Origin: Vibrio salinus
GTDB taxonomy: Bacteria > Pseudomonadota > Gammaproteobacteria > Enterobacterales > Vibrionaceae
Assembly (NCBI RefSeq): GCF_021272385.1
Contig: NZ_JAJSDZ010000009.1
Span: 310,001-374,000 of the forward strand
Length of the DNA stretch: 64,000 nucleotides
Direction of reading: 5' to 3'
Each line of letters begins with the position of its first letter. The stretch's first letter is position 1. Below, piece by piece: positions 20,481-30,025 of this stretch. The position numbers and the translations under genes are program-made. Under the pieces are notes generated by a model, which saw only the letters and a program-made list of their open reading frames with translations, ran no database searches and was not told the origin of the DNA.

Positions 20481-21594
20481 ATTTGTCTGCTTCAATAACG
20501 TCAGCTCCTTTTGGGGGAGGGGATTGATTGGTCGTTGCGAGAAGGCATTTTGACAGCAGTTCCTGATATAAATGATTTGCCTCGGAAAGCAATCCGGCAT
20601 CTGTATCATAGTCATGAAGGGAATGTGTGTTCGATGGTTTCAGGACGGCTACAGCCCGGTGACGTTCTTCATCACTTACGTTTATGTTCAGAGTGGATAA
20701 TAAATGAGAGACAGACTGGCCCGGAGAACGACATAACGATTCATAGCAGATAAAGTGAAGGCTATCGAACTCAATAAGATATTTATACGCGGAAATCCAG
20801 TAATGAAGCCAGTAATTGATATTATCCGGCTGATAGTGGATGTCTTGTAGCTGAAAGCCAGGGAATGATATTGGTTTATGTAAGTGGCCAAATTCATAGT
20901 GTCCGATATCTTCCATATAACGTATAGAAAAGTTATCGTCGGTATGAATTTTGGTAAATAACCGATGTTTATCGAATAATGAATAAACGTGAGATATCGG
21001 GTGCCGGAAAGGGATTAAAATAAAGGAATCCGGGAACATATTTTTCAGAAGCGGGATTCTGGAGATATTAGCATTATTTTTGCTGAGATATCTGGCGCCT
21101 TTTACCGGTGACGTATAAAGACATTTTTTGATTTGAGTATTAAAAAACGTTTGAAAAGAGGAATCATTATCGGGCCATAAAGAAATTGAATCTGATTGAA
21201 ACCTATCCGGGTAGTAGTGTTTCCATACAACCTCTTCAAACGCTTCTGGGCTGTTGTAGTCTATCTGGATACCGTCATTATGGGCTCTGAATATTGACGT
21301 GCGGTTTTTTCTGAATAATTTTGCTGCATAATTCCATATGACCGGATTCATGATAAATGGCATATTGCGGTAACTGTAGGAATATAATTGATCGCACCGG
21401 CTTAATGCCATAAGTAAAATGGTTGTTCCTGCTCTTGGTAATGATGTGATAAATACAGGTTTAGAAACAGGGATATTGGAATAATTCTTTGAGAAGAGTT
21501 CTGATTCAATATCGGATAAGAGAGCTTTTAAAGTCGTCGAGTGAAAGGCAAGATGATGCAAGCTTTTATCCAATAGTGAATACGTTATGTTCAA
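20479..21594 (-). CDS. Sulfotransferase family protein
   Basis: The 371-residue protein carries the PAPS 5'-phosphosulfate loop, VFITSLPRAGTTIL (about residues 47-60). A later FILIPFRHPISHVYSLF resembles the 3'-phosphate-binding segment of PAPS-dependent sulfotransferases. No signal peptide is evident, so it should act in the cytoplasm. It is the last gene of a four-gene minus-strand cluster with two small membrane proteins and an arylsulfotransferase-family protein, and its start overlaps the preceding stop by 4 bp. The acceptor is unknown. Confidence 0.8.
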   Translation of the reverse strand: MNITYSLLDKSLHHLAFHSTTLKALLSDIESELFSKNYSNIPVSKPVFITSLPRAGTTILLMALSRCDQLYSYSYRNMPFIMNPVIWNYAAKLFRKNRTSIFRAHNDGIQIDYNSPEAFEEVVWKHYYPDRFQSDSISLWPDNDSSFQTFFNTQIKKCLYTSPVKGARYLSKNNANISRIPLLKNMFPDSFILIPFRHPISHVYSLFDKHRLFTKIHTDDNFSIRYMEDIGHYEFGHLHKPISFPGFQLQDIHYQPDNINYWLHYWISAYKYLIEFDSLHFICYESLCRSPGQSVSHLLSTLNINVSDEERHRAVAVLKPSNTHSLHDYDTDAGLLSEANHLYQELLSKCLLATTNQSPPPKGADVIEADK

Positions 21595-21992
21595 AACTTT
21601 CTCCTTTTCATTATCAGAAAGTAAACGATAAAATAAGCGGATGAAATGAGTAGTACTTCTGGTTTTTTAAAGAAACCTTCGACGGTATTGAATGCATTAA
21701 AGAATATTACAAATATAAAAAATGGAGATAGAATCAGTACAATAATAAGGCAGGATTTGGTTGTTAAAATCAAAGATGTTTTTAATAAACTGAATGATAG
21801 TTTTCTTATTTTTCTCTCTTTGTCTAAATCTGATATTTTACGGTCTTTTATAATAGACATGGACTTTCTGATTACACTGAACCCATCTTTTACATTGTTT
21901 ATTATGTGTGTCTTTTCTATGGAAATAGAAAGTATGGCTATAGATATGAATAATAATAGCCAAAGATAAGCATCATTCATGATGAGTGTCAT
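21591..21992 (-). CDS. Small membrane protein of the ASST cluster, function unknown
   Basis: This protein of about 133 residues begins at an ATG giving MTLIMNDAYLWLLLF, preceded by GAGGAACA; a TTG ten codons upstream is also open. It has a hydrophobic N-terminal helix, a charged middle (KDRKISDLDKERKIRKL) and two more hydrophobic helices before a basic tail. No family is recognised. It overlaps both neighbours by a few bases, so it is translationally coupled between the GPGAG-type protein and the sulfotransferase. Confidence 0.6.
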   Translation of the reverse strand: MTLIMNDAYLWLLLFISIAILSISIEKTHIINNVKDGFSVIRKSMSIIKDRKISDLDKERKIRKLSFSLLKTSLILTTKSCLIIVLILSPFFIFVIFFNAFNTVEGFFKKPEVLLISSAYFIVYFLIMKRRKF

Positions 21993-22230
21993 CTTGTTCC
22001 TCTGCTTCTTCTTTTTTTTCAATGTTGTTCTGATTTGGTTTGTGTTTTATTTTTTTTATCAGACGTTTTAATGGAAACCAAAATAAACCGATCAATAAGA
22101 GCAATATGGCGCCCAAAAAAGTAATCACACTGCCAAGCACGCTCAACCCCGCTCCGGGACCAACATAAGCATAAGACACCGGAGTGACGGATATTGTTAT
22201 AAATAAGATCAGGACTCGCCATATCATCAT
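21973..22230 (-). CDS. Small GPGAG-motif membrane protein next to the arylsulfotransferase
   Basis: I start this at the ATG near 22230, giving about 85 residues: a signal-like MMIWRVLILFITISVTPVSYA, then YVGPGAGLSVLGSVITFLG, one long hydrophobic helix, FPLKRLIKK and a charged acidic tail. A GTG 43 codons upstream is open but would overlap the upstream gene. Short proteins with an AYVGPGAG start and a single helix are, as I recall, frequent beside arylsulfotransferase-family genes, but their function is unknown. Confidence 0.6.
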   Translation of the reverse strand: MMIWRVLILFITISVTPVSYAYVGPGAGLSVLGSVITFLGAILLLLIGLFWFPLKRLIKKIKHKPNQNNIEKKEEAEEQDDTHHE

Positions 22231-22231
22231 C

Positions 22232-23584
22232 TCAATTTTCCTCTTTTGGTGAGCATTGTTTACCGGAAAGTAAGTAATCCCTATCAATTCGTTGTGAGTA
22301 AGAAATATTGGAGGCAAAGCGATTATCGTAATTCTGGATATATTCCCATGCAATGTCACCGGACGGGGTTAATTCGATAACCCTTCCTCTGGTTGACTCT
22401 GAAATTAAAGTATTGCCATTGGGTAATCGTTGGTGAGTCCCCATGATTCTGGTATAGAAGGCCGCGTTCTTATTTTTTGGCTGATACACGTCATAGGTCG
22501 AGTTCTGAGGATCATACGTTATCAGATTGCTGCCTTTGATTTTATTCAGGCTGAATTCCGGTCTGGAGTTATTAAATACGGTAATGTTGCCATCTTTTGT
22601 AATGTCCGGGTCATGCTGGAACAGCCATGGGCCGATGTTGTGCCATTTTAATTTCCCGGTTTTTTTATCTAAGATGGCCAGCATGTTCATCTGGCGCACT
22701 GAGATTAATAAGTCACCTTTATTTACATTTTTTATTTTGTCAGAGAGTGCGGATGTCACTATTTCAATATCATTGATATGTAATGGATCAAGGTGTGAAA
22801 TTAAATGGCTAAAGAAAAAAGAGGATTCAATATTGGCATCGAATAGCGCTTTTAATATAGAGTATTCTGAAATTATCTTTCCATCAGGTGAGATCTTTAA
22901 CGCTGTCTGATTATAGTGACTGGAAGTAAATAAATGATGTTCTTTTTCATCTTTAATGAGTTTATTTTTACTTCTATCTCCTACTAGATATCGTTTATCT
23001 GTATCCTCTATCAGATATCCGGAAGGAGCCCATATTGAACCATCTGAATCAATGGTAATGGAGTGGTGTGTTGGCCTGTTTAATTTCCAGATTAAATGAG
23101 AACAATAATCCAGTTTAATCATGCCTTTATAATTGATATTGATAAGTATTGAGCCATCTTTATATAAATGCAGCCCCTGAATGTGGTAATTTAATTTTGA
23201 TTTTGGTATTTGGTAGCGCTTAAGGTGATGAGGTTCCGGCCAGAACTTAAAAAAATCGACATTCCACTTGTGTAACACATGCCCTTCCATATCGATTAAT
23301 ATGACCTGTGGGGTTTCATTAAAAGTACCCTGAAGAATGGTCCAACCCTGATAGGCCGTTTTTTTGTTATAAACCGTAACTCCTTCCTTATCATAGTATT
23401 TTTTTGACAGTATCAAGGGATGTGGATGAACATACTCATTCCAGACAATCTTTATCTTTACAAGGCTTTTCTGTATATACGGAAATGGTTCATACCCTGA
23501 AAGTGCAATTAACCCGCCGCAAACAAAGATCAGGATGGAATACGCCACTCTGGAAAACAGTTCGGGTATTGTGTCTTTACGCAA
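22232..23584 (-). CDS. Arylsulfotransferase (ASST) family protein
   Basis: This 450-residue protein has an N-terminal membrane anchor (about residues 13-30) and a large extracytoplasmic domain of repeated beta-blade segments. Examples are VILIDMEGHVLHKWN, SILININYKGMIKLD and DKKTGKLKWHNIGPW. The pattern fits the six-bladed propeller of arylsulfotransferase-family proteins. Conserved-looking histidines occur in DPLHINDIEIV and QHDPDIT, but I cannot confirm the sulfate-transfer histidine. PAPS-independent sulfate transfer in the periplasm is therefore tentative. It heads the minus-strand cluster that ends with a PAPS-type sulfotransferase. Confidence 0.75.
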   Translation of the reverse strand: MRKDTIPELFSRVAYSILIFVCGGLIALSGYEPFPYIQKSLVKIKIVWNEYVHPHPLILSKKYYDKEGVTVYNKKTAYQGWTILQGTFNETPQVILIDMEGHVLHKWNVDFFKFWPEPHHLKRYQIPKSKLNYHIQGLHLYKDGSILININYKGMIKLDYCSHLIWKLNRPTHHSITIDSDGSIWAPSGYLIEDTDKRYLVGDRSKNKLIKDEKEHHLFTSSHYNQTALKISPDGKIISEYSILKALFDANIESSFFFSHLISHLDPLHINDIEIVTSALSDKIKNVNKGDLLISVRQMNMLAILDKKTGKLKWHNIGPWLFQHDPDITKDGNITVFNNSRPEFSLNKIKGSNLITYDPQNSTYDVYQPKNKNAAFYTRIMGTHQRLPNGNTLISESTRGRVIELTPSGDIAWEYIQNYDNRFASNISYSQRIDRDYLLSGKQCSPKEEN

Positions 23585-23815
23585 AAGAAAGCCTATCGTA
23601 TCTGCCCATTTATAAAATTAAGCATAGTACCGATAATACAATCGTGGATAGGTGTCGGTAGAAAATGGTCTGTTTTCAGTATCAGATAAGTAACTGGTAG
23701 GTTTTATTATTGGTATGAATGAAATTTGCTAGTCAATATTGCCTTATTTGCTTACTCTATAAGTCTAAGAAATAGAAATTCACATTCTATAAATTTGTAA
23801 TTAAGGAGAAAGTAT

Positions 23816-24682
23816 ATGGCTGGGGAATCGGTATCAGGTGTTGATACCCAGATAGTGAACAGTCTGGCAGATGTGAACCATTGGCTGACTGATAATTCCG
23901 ATATTTTTATTCAGTATGGTGTTAATTTAATTTCCGCTATTCTGATTTTATTTATCGGGAATATTATTGTTAAAATTTTGGCAGGCAGTGTTGCCAAAGT
24001 TTTAAGTAAGAAATCGATGGATAAAGCCGTTGTCGATTTTATTCACGGACTGGTGAAGTACCTGCTGTTTGTTATTGTTCTGATTGCGGCATTAAGCCGG
24101 GTTGGTATTCAGACGGCCTCCGTTGTAGCGGTTATCGGTGCCGCCGGTTTGGCCGTTGGTCTGGCATTGCAGGGATCTTTGTCTAACTTTGCTGCCGGCA
24201 TTCTGATCGTCGCCTTTCGTCCGTTTAAATCGGGTGATTATGTCGAAATTGGCGGAGTATCGGGTTCGGTCAGTTCCATTCAGATTTTTCAGACCGTCTT
24301 AACGACACCGGACAATAAGATGGTGGTGGTTCCTAACTCTTCCGTTATTGGTGGGGCCATCACAAACTATTCCCGTTTTCCTGAACGTCGTGTCGACTTG
24401 TTAATCGGTGTTTCTTACAGTGCCGATTTACAGAAAACGAAAGAAGTATTACAGAGTGTTGTTGAAGAGGATCCCCGGGTTCTGAAAAATAGAGATATTA
24501 CTATTGGGGTTCATGAGCTTGCTGATTCGTCAGTGAATTTTGTGGTCAGACCCTGGGTAAAAACGGAAAATTACTGGCCTCTTTATTGGGACCTGATGCA
24601 AAACATCAAAGAGGCTCTGGATGAGCATGGTATTGAGATTCCTTTCCCGCAGATGGATGTTCATTTAAATAAAGTAGACTGA
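23816..24682 (+). CDS. mscS: Small-conductance mechanosensitive channel MscS
   Basis: MscS opens under membrane tension and releases solutes during hypo-osmotic shock. The 288-residue protein has three N-terminal helices, the third being the pore-lining Gly/Ala-rich VVAVIGAAGLAVGLALQGSL. The beta-domain motif FRPFKSGDYVEIGG and the VVVPNSSVIGGAITNYSR segment follow. Length is typical for E. coli-type MscS. AAGGAG lies 10 bases before the ATG. It is monocistronic, with a shared terminator against argO. Confidence 0.96.
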   Translation: MAGESVSGVDTQIVNSLADVNHWLTDNSDIFIQYGVNLISAILILFIGNIIVKILAGSVAKVLSKKSMDKAVVDFIHGLVKYLLFVIVLIAALSRVGIQTASVVAVIGAAGLAVGLALQGSLSNFAAGILIVAFRPFKSGDYVEIGGVSGSVSSIQIFQTVLTTPDNKMVVVPNSSVIGGAITNYSRFPERRVDLLIGVSYSADLQKTKEVLQSVVEEDPRVLKNRDITIGVHELADSSVNFVVRPWVKTENYWPLYWDLMQNIKEALDEHGIEIPFPQMDVHLNKVD

Positions 24683-24705
24683 TTGGATGACATGATCTGA
24701 TTAAC

Positions 24706-24737
24706 AATAAGCGGCCATTGAGCCGCTTATTTTTTTG
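24706..24737. terminator. Bidirectional terminator between mscS and argO
   Basis: Arms aataagcggc (24706-24715) and gccgcttatt (24722-24731) pair perfectly around cattga. The right arm runs into a T-run for mscS; two A residues lie left of the left arm for the opposing argO transcript. Confidence 0.85.
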
Positions 24738-24750
24738 AAGAACTTATTGT

Positions 24751-25371
24751 TTATCTGAAGAAATAGTGGGCAAGCTTGATTGCAAGCAGCAGCATAAGAA
24801 CGGCAACGGCAATATCGAGCAGACGACGGACACCGGGGCGGCTTAAAACCGGCGACAGCTTTGCAGCCGCCATGGATAAGCTATAGAACCAGAGGAAAGA
24901 CATGGCGATTGAGCCGACAGCAAAGGACAAGCGTTCGTTTCCGTTAAACTGACCGCCTATCGAGCCAAGAATTACAATGGTATCCAGATACAGATGGGGA
25001 TTGAGTAATGTGATGGCAAGTGCCCCGCCAATGGCCGTAGCGCGGCTGTCCGTTTGGTTGTGGTTTACCGCTTCATCTCCGTTATTGTCCGTAAAGGCAC
25101 TTTTCAATGATAAAAATGCATAAAAAAGTAAGAAAATGATGCCACCGGTGGTGATGATATTCAGTAATACCGGCCGGCTGGCTATCAGCTGCCCTCCGCC
25201 GAAAATACCGGCTGAAATAAAAATAATATCCAGAAAACTGTATACAGCAGCGATGGTTAAATGATGTTGTTTTTTGATTCCCTGATTTAACAGGTAGGCA
25301 TTCTGAGCCCCGATTGGCATCAGAAGACTGGCGCCCATTCCCATTCCCTGTAGTAAAACGGCAAAATTCAT
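24751..25371 (-). CDS. argO: Arginine exporter ArgO (LysE family)
   Basis: The 206-residue inner-membrane protein has about six hydrophobic segments. It carries the LysE/ArgO signature MGASLLMPIGAQNAYLLNQG near the N terminus and ALAITLLNPHLYLDTIVILG in the middle. ArgO exports arginine and canavanine. It is divergent from argP, its known activator, across a 111-bp spacer, which is the standard gammaproteobacterial arrangement. Confidence 0.94.
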   Translation of the reverse strand: MNFAVLLQGMGMGASLLMPIGAQNAYLLNQGIKKQHHLTIAAVYSFLDIIFISAGIFGGGQLIASRPVLLNIITTGGIIFLLFYAFLSLKSAFTDNNGDEAVNHNQTDSRATAIGGALAITLLNPHLYLDTIVILGSIGGQFNGNERLSFAVGSIAMSFLWFYSLSMAAAKLSPVLSRPGVRRLLDIAVAVLMLLLAIKLAHYFFR

Positions 25372-25482
25372 ACTTATTCACTCATTGTTTGTTTTTATTA
25401 ACAGAGACAAACAGTAATCGTTTTATTAAAATAAATATAATTAATGATTTTAATTTATTATTAGTCACACTAATGGTGAAAA
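25372..25482. promoter_or_regulatory. argO-argP divergent promoter region
   Basis: This 111-bp AT-rich spacer lies between divergent argO and argP. By analogy with the E. coli argO control region it should hold ArgP binding sites, but I cannot point to a single operator by eye. Confidence 0.5.
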
Positions 25483-26379
25483 ATGAAAGGTCTGGATTAT
25501 AAGTGGTTAGAAGCGCTCAACGAAGTGATGGCACAACAGGGCTTTGAACCGGCTGCTGAAAAATTATTTATTTCTCAGTCCGCTGTCTCACAGAGAATCA
25601 AACAGCTGGAGAAATACGTTGCCCAGCCGGTGCTGGTCAGAGAGCAACCATTACGTTTAACTCCCGTGGGAAAAAAGTTAATCGGATTGTACCGTAAAGT
25701 CTGTGTGTTGGAAGAAGAGCTGTTACCGGAGCTCAAAAACGAACCGGTCACCACACCGGTGACGCTTAGCATTGCAGCAAATGCGGATGCTCTGGCAACC
25801 TGGCTGCTTCCTTCCTTATCTGGAGTGATGAAATCCGGTAAAGTGGAATTGGATATTAATATCCTGACGGAGTTCCGGGCGGCAGAAAAATTAAAAAATG
25901 GCGAAGTTTCCGGAGCGATCAGTCAGGAAAAAGACCCCATGCCCGGCTGCGTTTCCGAGTACCTTGGTCGGATCGATTACTTGTGTGTGGCCAGCCCGGC
26001 GTTTATTCAGCTCTATCTTACTGAAGGGGTCACAGCGCAGTCCTTAATGAAAGTCCCCGCAGTCCGTTTTGATCAATATGACACTATGTATAAAGAGTTT
26101 CTGATGACTCATTTTGGCGCGTTTGACGGCAATAACGTGTGTCATACCGTCAGAAGCTCTGAAGCCTTTGTCAGGCTCGCTTTGGAAGGAATGGCTTATT
26201 GTCTGATCCCACAGATTCAGATTGAAAAAGAGCTGGCAGACGGGCGGTTAATTGATATTACGCCGGGGAAAACCTACAGTTATCCTATTTACTGGCATCA
26301 CTGGCAATTGGAGTCCGGTGTGCTCAGGGATGTGACACAAGCGATTACCGGCTTTACCCGCAGTCATTTACCTCAGTAA
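25483..26379 (+). CDS. argP: LysR-type regulator ArgP (IciA)
   Basis: The 298-residue protein has an N-terminal winged helix ([35 protein letters not shown], written here as the family helix-turn-helix region at residues 7-42) and a C-terminal LysR effector domain. ArgP activates argO and other genes in response to arginine and lysine. Residues such as [12 protein letters not shown] and the [19 protein letters not shown] helix match the ArgP subgroup. The divergent argO confirms the assignment. Confidence 0.94.
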   Translation: MKGLDYKWLEALNEVMAQQGFEPAAEKLFISQSAVSQRIKQLEKYVAQPVLVREQPLRLTPVGKKLIGLYRKVCVLEEELLPELKNEPVTTPVTLSIAANADALATWLLPSLSGVMKSGKVELDINILTEFRAAEKLKNGEVSGAISQEKDPMPGCVSEYLGRIDYLCVASPAFIQLYLTEGVTAQSLMKVPAVRFDQYDTMYKEFLMTHFGAFDGNNVCHTVRSSEAFVRLALEGMAYCLIPQIQIEKELADGRLIDITPGKTYSYPIYWHHWQLESGVLRDVTQAITGFTRSHLPQ

Positions 26380-26474
26380 ATAATACGTCAGAGTTATGTG
26401 ATTTTATGATCGCTGCGCTTTTTGTGGTGGTATTTTTCTCTATTATGAGTGAATTACTGTTGAACAGGGAATTA

Positions 26475-27170
26475 ATGATGAGATCGTTTTTTAAAGTCGT
26501 TTCACTGATATGCTTGTTTTATACCGGAGCTGTATTTTCTCAGTCCATTCCTTTTCCTCATATTATAACGACAGGTTACGGTGAAGTGAGCGTTGCACCG
26601 GATAGCGCGACGTTTTCGGCCGAAATTGAAAAGACCATGATGAACGCTGATCAGGCGAAAGAAAGTGTGGATGACGTGGTCGGTAAATTTTTGAGCCGCC
26701 TTTATAAAATGGGTATAAAGAAAAAAGACATCAGCAGTTCCAACCTGTATTTAGCACCTCAGTATTATTACCCGAAAGACGGCAAAGCACAGTTGATGGG
26801 GTATAAAGCCCGACGGAAGATAACCGTGAACGTGAATGATCTCAGCCAGCTGAATGACTACATTGACACAGCAATTGATTCGGGGCTTAACCGGGTTCAG
26901 AACATACAGTTAAAAATAAAAGACGATCAGAAATACATCGAACAGGCCAGATTAAACGCCATTGAGGATGCCGGTCAGAAGGCCCGTTCTTTAGCCAAAG
27001 GATTTAAACGATCTCTGGGGGCGGTCTGGCAGGTGACGTATAACAACAGAAGTACGTCTCCGGTGATGATGAAAACCCTGTCAGCAAAAGGGGAGTCTGT
27101 CCGGGATTCTTATCAGGATTCACACATCGTTATAAGAGACAGTGTGGACGTGATCTACAAGCTTAATTAA
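26475..27170 (+). CDS. yggE: SIMPL-domain periplasmic protein (YggE-like)
   Basis: I place the start at the ATG at 26475, which follows CAGGGA and begins a normal signal peptide (MMRSFFKVVSLICLFYTGAVFSQS); an ATG 23 codons upstream is also open. The mature part opens with ITTGYGEVSVAPDSATFSAEIEK, the usual start of SIMPL/DUF541 domains. It continues through MGYKARRKITVNVNDLSQL and ARSLAKGF. These proteins are periplasmic and linked to oxidative stress in E. coli, with no known reaction. It lies downstream of argP by about 95 bp, matching the Vibrio order. Confidence 0.88.
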   Translation: MMRSFFKVVSLICLFYTGAVFSQSIPFPHIITTGYGEVSVAPDSATFSAEIEKTMMNADQAKESVDDVVGKFLSRLYKMGIKKKDISSSNLYLAPQYYYPKDGKAQLMGYKARRKITVNVNDLSQLNDYIDTAIDSGLNRVQNIQLKIKDDQKYIEQARLNAIEDAGQKARSLAKGFKRSLGAVWQVTYNNRSTSPVMMKTLSAKGESVRDSYQDSHIVIRDSVDVIYKLN

Positions 27171-27198
27171 TCAGGTTTACCTTGTGGGTAAATAAAAA

Positions 27199-27226
27199 AA
27201 CAGGGACTGAGAAGCCCCTGTTTTTG
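27199..27226. terminator. Bidirectional terminator between yggE and pykF
   Basis: The segments aacaggg and ccctgtt flank actgagaagcc-type loop sequence, with an A-run on the left and a T-run on the right. It can terminate both the rightward yggE transcript and the leftward pykF transcript. Confidence 0.75.
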
Positions 27227-27250
27227 TTGCTCTGTGCAGATGCCGACAGT

Positions 27251-28663
27251 TTACAGTACGTGTACTGATGTTGTGTTGGTTGTACCGGAAGCAACCAATG
27301 CGCCGGATACCATAACAACGATGTCGCCTTTTTTACCCAGTTTGGTTTCAAGCGCTCTCTGTTTACCTAAGTGGTAGAAAGAGTCAGTACTTTCAATTGA
27401 GTCAACAACGATAGGACGAACACCTTTGGTCAGTACTAACTGAGCCGCAGTTTTCTTGTTAGTTGTTAATGCAAGAATGTTTGCTGTAGGGAAGTACTTA
27501 CGGACTGAACGTGCAGATTTACCCGCTTCAGTTGCAACGATAATAAGAGGAGCGGCCAGTTTTTCTGCTGTATCCACCGCGCCTTTACATACCGCTTCAG
27601 TGATACGAAGACGTGGGCTGTCAAGACGATCACTCAGTTCCGCTTTCAGCGCACTGTCAGTACGGTTAGCAATCTGAGTCATGATAGTAACGGCTTCAAC
27701 CGGGTATTTACCTTTCGCGGTTTCACCGGAAAGCATAACAGCATCAGTGCCATCCATGATCGCGTTCGCAACGTCACCGGCTTCTGCACGGGTTGGACGA
27801 GGGTTTTTGATCATTGAGTCCAGCATCTGAGTGGCTGTGATAACGGTTTTACGGGCACGGTTACATTTTTCGATCATCATTTTCTGAGCGAAAATAACTT
27901 CTTCCGGTGGAATTTCAACACCCAGGTCACCACGGGCAACCATGATACCGTCAGACAGTTCTAAGATCTCATCAAAGTTGTCCACACCTTCCTGGTTTTC
28001 AATTTTTGAAATGATGTGGATGCTTTCACCGCCGTTGGCGTCCAGAATTTCACGAATTTCCTGAACATCCGATGCTTTACGGATGAAAGAAGCTGCAACG
28101 AAATCAACGCCCTGTTCACAACCGAATTTCAGGTCGTTTTTATCTTTTTCAGATAACGCAGGAAGGCTGACTTTTACGCCGGGAAGGTTAACCCCTTTAT
28201 TTTCGCCCAGCGCGCCGTTGTTCAGTACGGTGCATTTTACTTCTTTATCTGTAAGGCCAATGACTTCCATTTCAAGCAAACCATCATCAACAAGAATGGT
28301 ATTACCTACTGATAAGTCAGATGCAAAGTCAGCGTAAGTAACGGCTACTTTATTTTTGTCGCCGATAACGCTTGAATCGGTTGTAAACGTAAATTCCTGT
28401 CCGGCAACCAGATCAACGTCTTTGCCGCCTTCCAGTTTGATGGTACGGATTTCAGGACCTTTAGTATCAAGTAAAATAGCAAGGGTTTTACCTGTGTTTG
28501 CCATTACCTGGCGGAAATTTTTAATGCGGTTTCCATGCTCTTCGTAATCTCCGTGAGAGAAGTTAAGCCGCATAACATTCATGCCTGCTTCGACAAGTTC
28601 TGTCAGCTTCTCTAGTGATTCAGTTTTAGGGCCAATCGTACAAACGATTTTGGTCTTTTTCAT
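27251..28663 (-). CDS. pykF: Pyruvate kinase, type I
   Basis: Pyruvate kinase makes ATP and pyruvate from phosphoenolpyruvate and ADP. I start at the ATG giving [16 protein letters not shown], 470 residues, as in E. coli PykF; an in-frame start ten codons upstream is less likely. Key motifs are [27 protein letters not shown], the K-containing active site [32 protein letters not shown] and [10 protein letters not shown]. Its position upstream of olsF matches V. cholerae, except that a large accessory region now lies between them. Confidence 0.97.
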   Translation of the reverse strand: MKKTKIVCTIGPKTESLEKLTELVEAGMNVMRLNFSHGDYEEHGNRIKNFRQVMANTGKTLAILLDTKGPEIRTIKLEGGKDVDLVAGQEFTFTTDSSVIGDKNKVAVTYADFASDLSVGNTILVDDGLLEMEVIGLTDKEVKCTVLNNGALGENKGVNLPGVKVSLPALSEKDKNDLKFGCEQGVDFVAASFIRKASDVQEIREILDANGGESIHIISKIENQEGVDNFDEILELSDGIMVARGDLGVEIPPEEVIFAQKMMIEKCNRARKTVITATQMLDSMIKNPRPTRAEAGDVANAIMDGTDAVMLSGETAKGKYPVEAVTIMTQIANRTDSALKAELSDRLDSPRLRITEAVCKGAVDTAEKLAAPLIIVATEAGKSARSVRKYFPTANILALTTNKKTAAQLVLTKGVRPIVVDSIESTDSFYHLGKQRALETKLGKKGDIVVMVSGALVASGTTNTTSVHVL

Positions 28664-29357
28664 GGAAGATGTTCTCCGGTATACAATCATCAATTTTTAA
28701 TTGGATATTTTAAGTGTTGCTATTGAAGCGGTGGCCTTCTTCTTTCTGAAAACCGGATATTTGTGCTTATCAATAGGGCATTTAAAATATGAAAGTCTTT
28801 CAGAATTTAAGTCATTTTTTAACTGCTTTTTATGACCAATAGCGAAAAAAAACCGCAAAAATTGACCAATTCCTCGATTTCTTACCATCTGATTCGGTAA
28901 GTAAACTGTCAATTTTGTAATTTTTTTTCTTTTGCGACGCGAATTCTAGCACTTTATGAGAAGAATATCACTTGTTATTAATTGTCACAGGACAAGGTTT
29001 TAGTCCTAATTATTAATTTTTACCATCGAAATAAATAAACAAAACGGGTTTCATTTCAACGCTTTTTATTTTTATTTCAAAACTTATTTTGTGATATTAA
29101 CTATTGAACCGAAAGTTAATAAAGCCACAACGTTTCCGGATTACCCGGACAAATAGCCGGGGTATTGTGAATGAAGGCGGTCTGTTTTGAGGTGATACCC
29201 ATTTAAAAAGTAATGGTAAGTTTTGAACCGAAAGCTAAGTGGTTAGTCGTGTGAAGAAATTTGTAAAAGGTTGTCACAAAATGCAGCACAGAAAAGGGTT
29301 GGGTGCTCTAATAAGGCATTTGGCAAAAAATGCCTTATTGAGGGGGATTGGTGTAAT
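28664..29357. other. AT-rich non-coding region upstream of pykF
   Basis: These ~690 bp carry the pykF promoter region and no convincing gene. Short open frames are present (28697-28912 minus, 29239-29433 plus), but they lack start signals and recognisable sequence. A perfect 12-bp inverted repeat (aataaggcattt at 29310-29321 with aaatgccttatt at 29328-29339) lies just beyond the 3' end of the next gene and has no T-run. The phrase 'gaaccgaaagttaa' at about 29105 recurs as 'gaaccgaaagctaa' at about 29224, suggesting a degraded short repeat. Confidence 0.5.
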
Positions 29358-29729
29358 TTATTTACTCAGGCTGATAAAGTCTCCCGCTTTACCATGGAAA
29401 ATATGCCCATCAGTAAGGCCGCAGTTTGAGTAATATGTTTCCCAATTAGAGGTTGCTTTTATGTGCACCTCTAAATTCTGAGCAAACGCCATATAAATCA
29501 TAGAAGCAGTAATATTACTATCATAATCTGTGGCTGTTGAATTGTAAAAGTTGGCATAAATTCCGAACCATTTTCCATCGATTTTAAATACTAGAGTTCT
29601 CATCCAATTTCCACTATTTTCGTGTCCAGTACCACAAATTTGAATCTGCTCAATCGTACCGGTGGCTTCTTCGGCAAAGGTTAGGGGAGCCGCTACCAGC
29701 AGCAATACACATAACATCAGTTTTTTCAT
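29358..29729 (-). CDS. Small exported protein, function unknown
   Basis: This 123-residue protein starts with a clear signal peptide (MKKLMLCVLLLVAAPLTFA) followed by about 104 mature residues. Two cysteines are present, in IQICGTGHENSG and YSNCGLTDGH, which could form a disulfide. It contains WFGIYANFYNS and a GHIFHGKAGDF tail. I recognise no named family. It lies alone at the left border of the accessory region, divergent from the toxin operon. Confidence 0.7.
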   Translation of the reverse strand: MKKLMLCVLLLVAAPLTFAEEATGTIEQIQICGTGHENSGNWMRTLVFKIDGKWFGIYANFYNSTATDYDSNITASMIYMAFAQNLEVHIKATSNWETYYSNCGLTDGHIFHGKAGDFISLSK

Positions 29730-30025
29730 CTTCGAATCCTGTTTTGTCTTTTATTTATGGACTGAATTGTGCGAACCCCGGTTTCTCACGCGTTACATCG
29801 GTTACCAGCCAGGGAACATCCATAAAAGTCAATAATTGGCTGAATAGTATCAATTTTCCCGTGAATAGGTTGATAAAAAAGACAGACAATTGACATTGTT
29901 TTGACAATGGTCAACTTGCCATCATTATTGGGTTGATGAATGCCAGTGCGGTTCATTATTATGCCATCGCACTAATAGGGTGAAAGCGCTGATGGGTTCA
30001 GACTGAGTAAATACGGGGTAACAGG
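29730..30025. promoter_or_regulatory. Divergent promoter region of the toxin operon
   Basis: This 296-bp spacer separates the exported protein from the RHS toxin operon. It contains an imperfect inverted repeat at about 29890-29914 (ttgacattgt and acaatggtcaa) that could be an operator. No regulator gene is adjacent, so the assignment is tentative. Confidence 0.35.

Noticed and set aside
28697..29433. Short frames in the pykF upstream region as possible genes
   Set aside because: They lack ribosome binding sites and family resemblance; the region fits an AT-rich promoter and decayed spacer.
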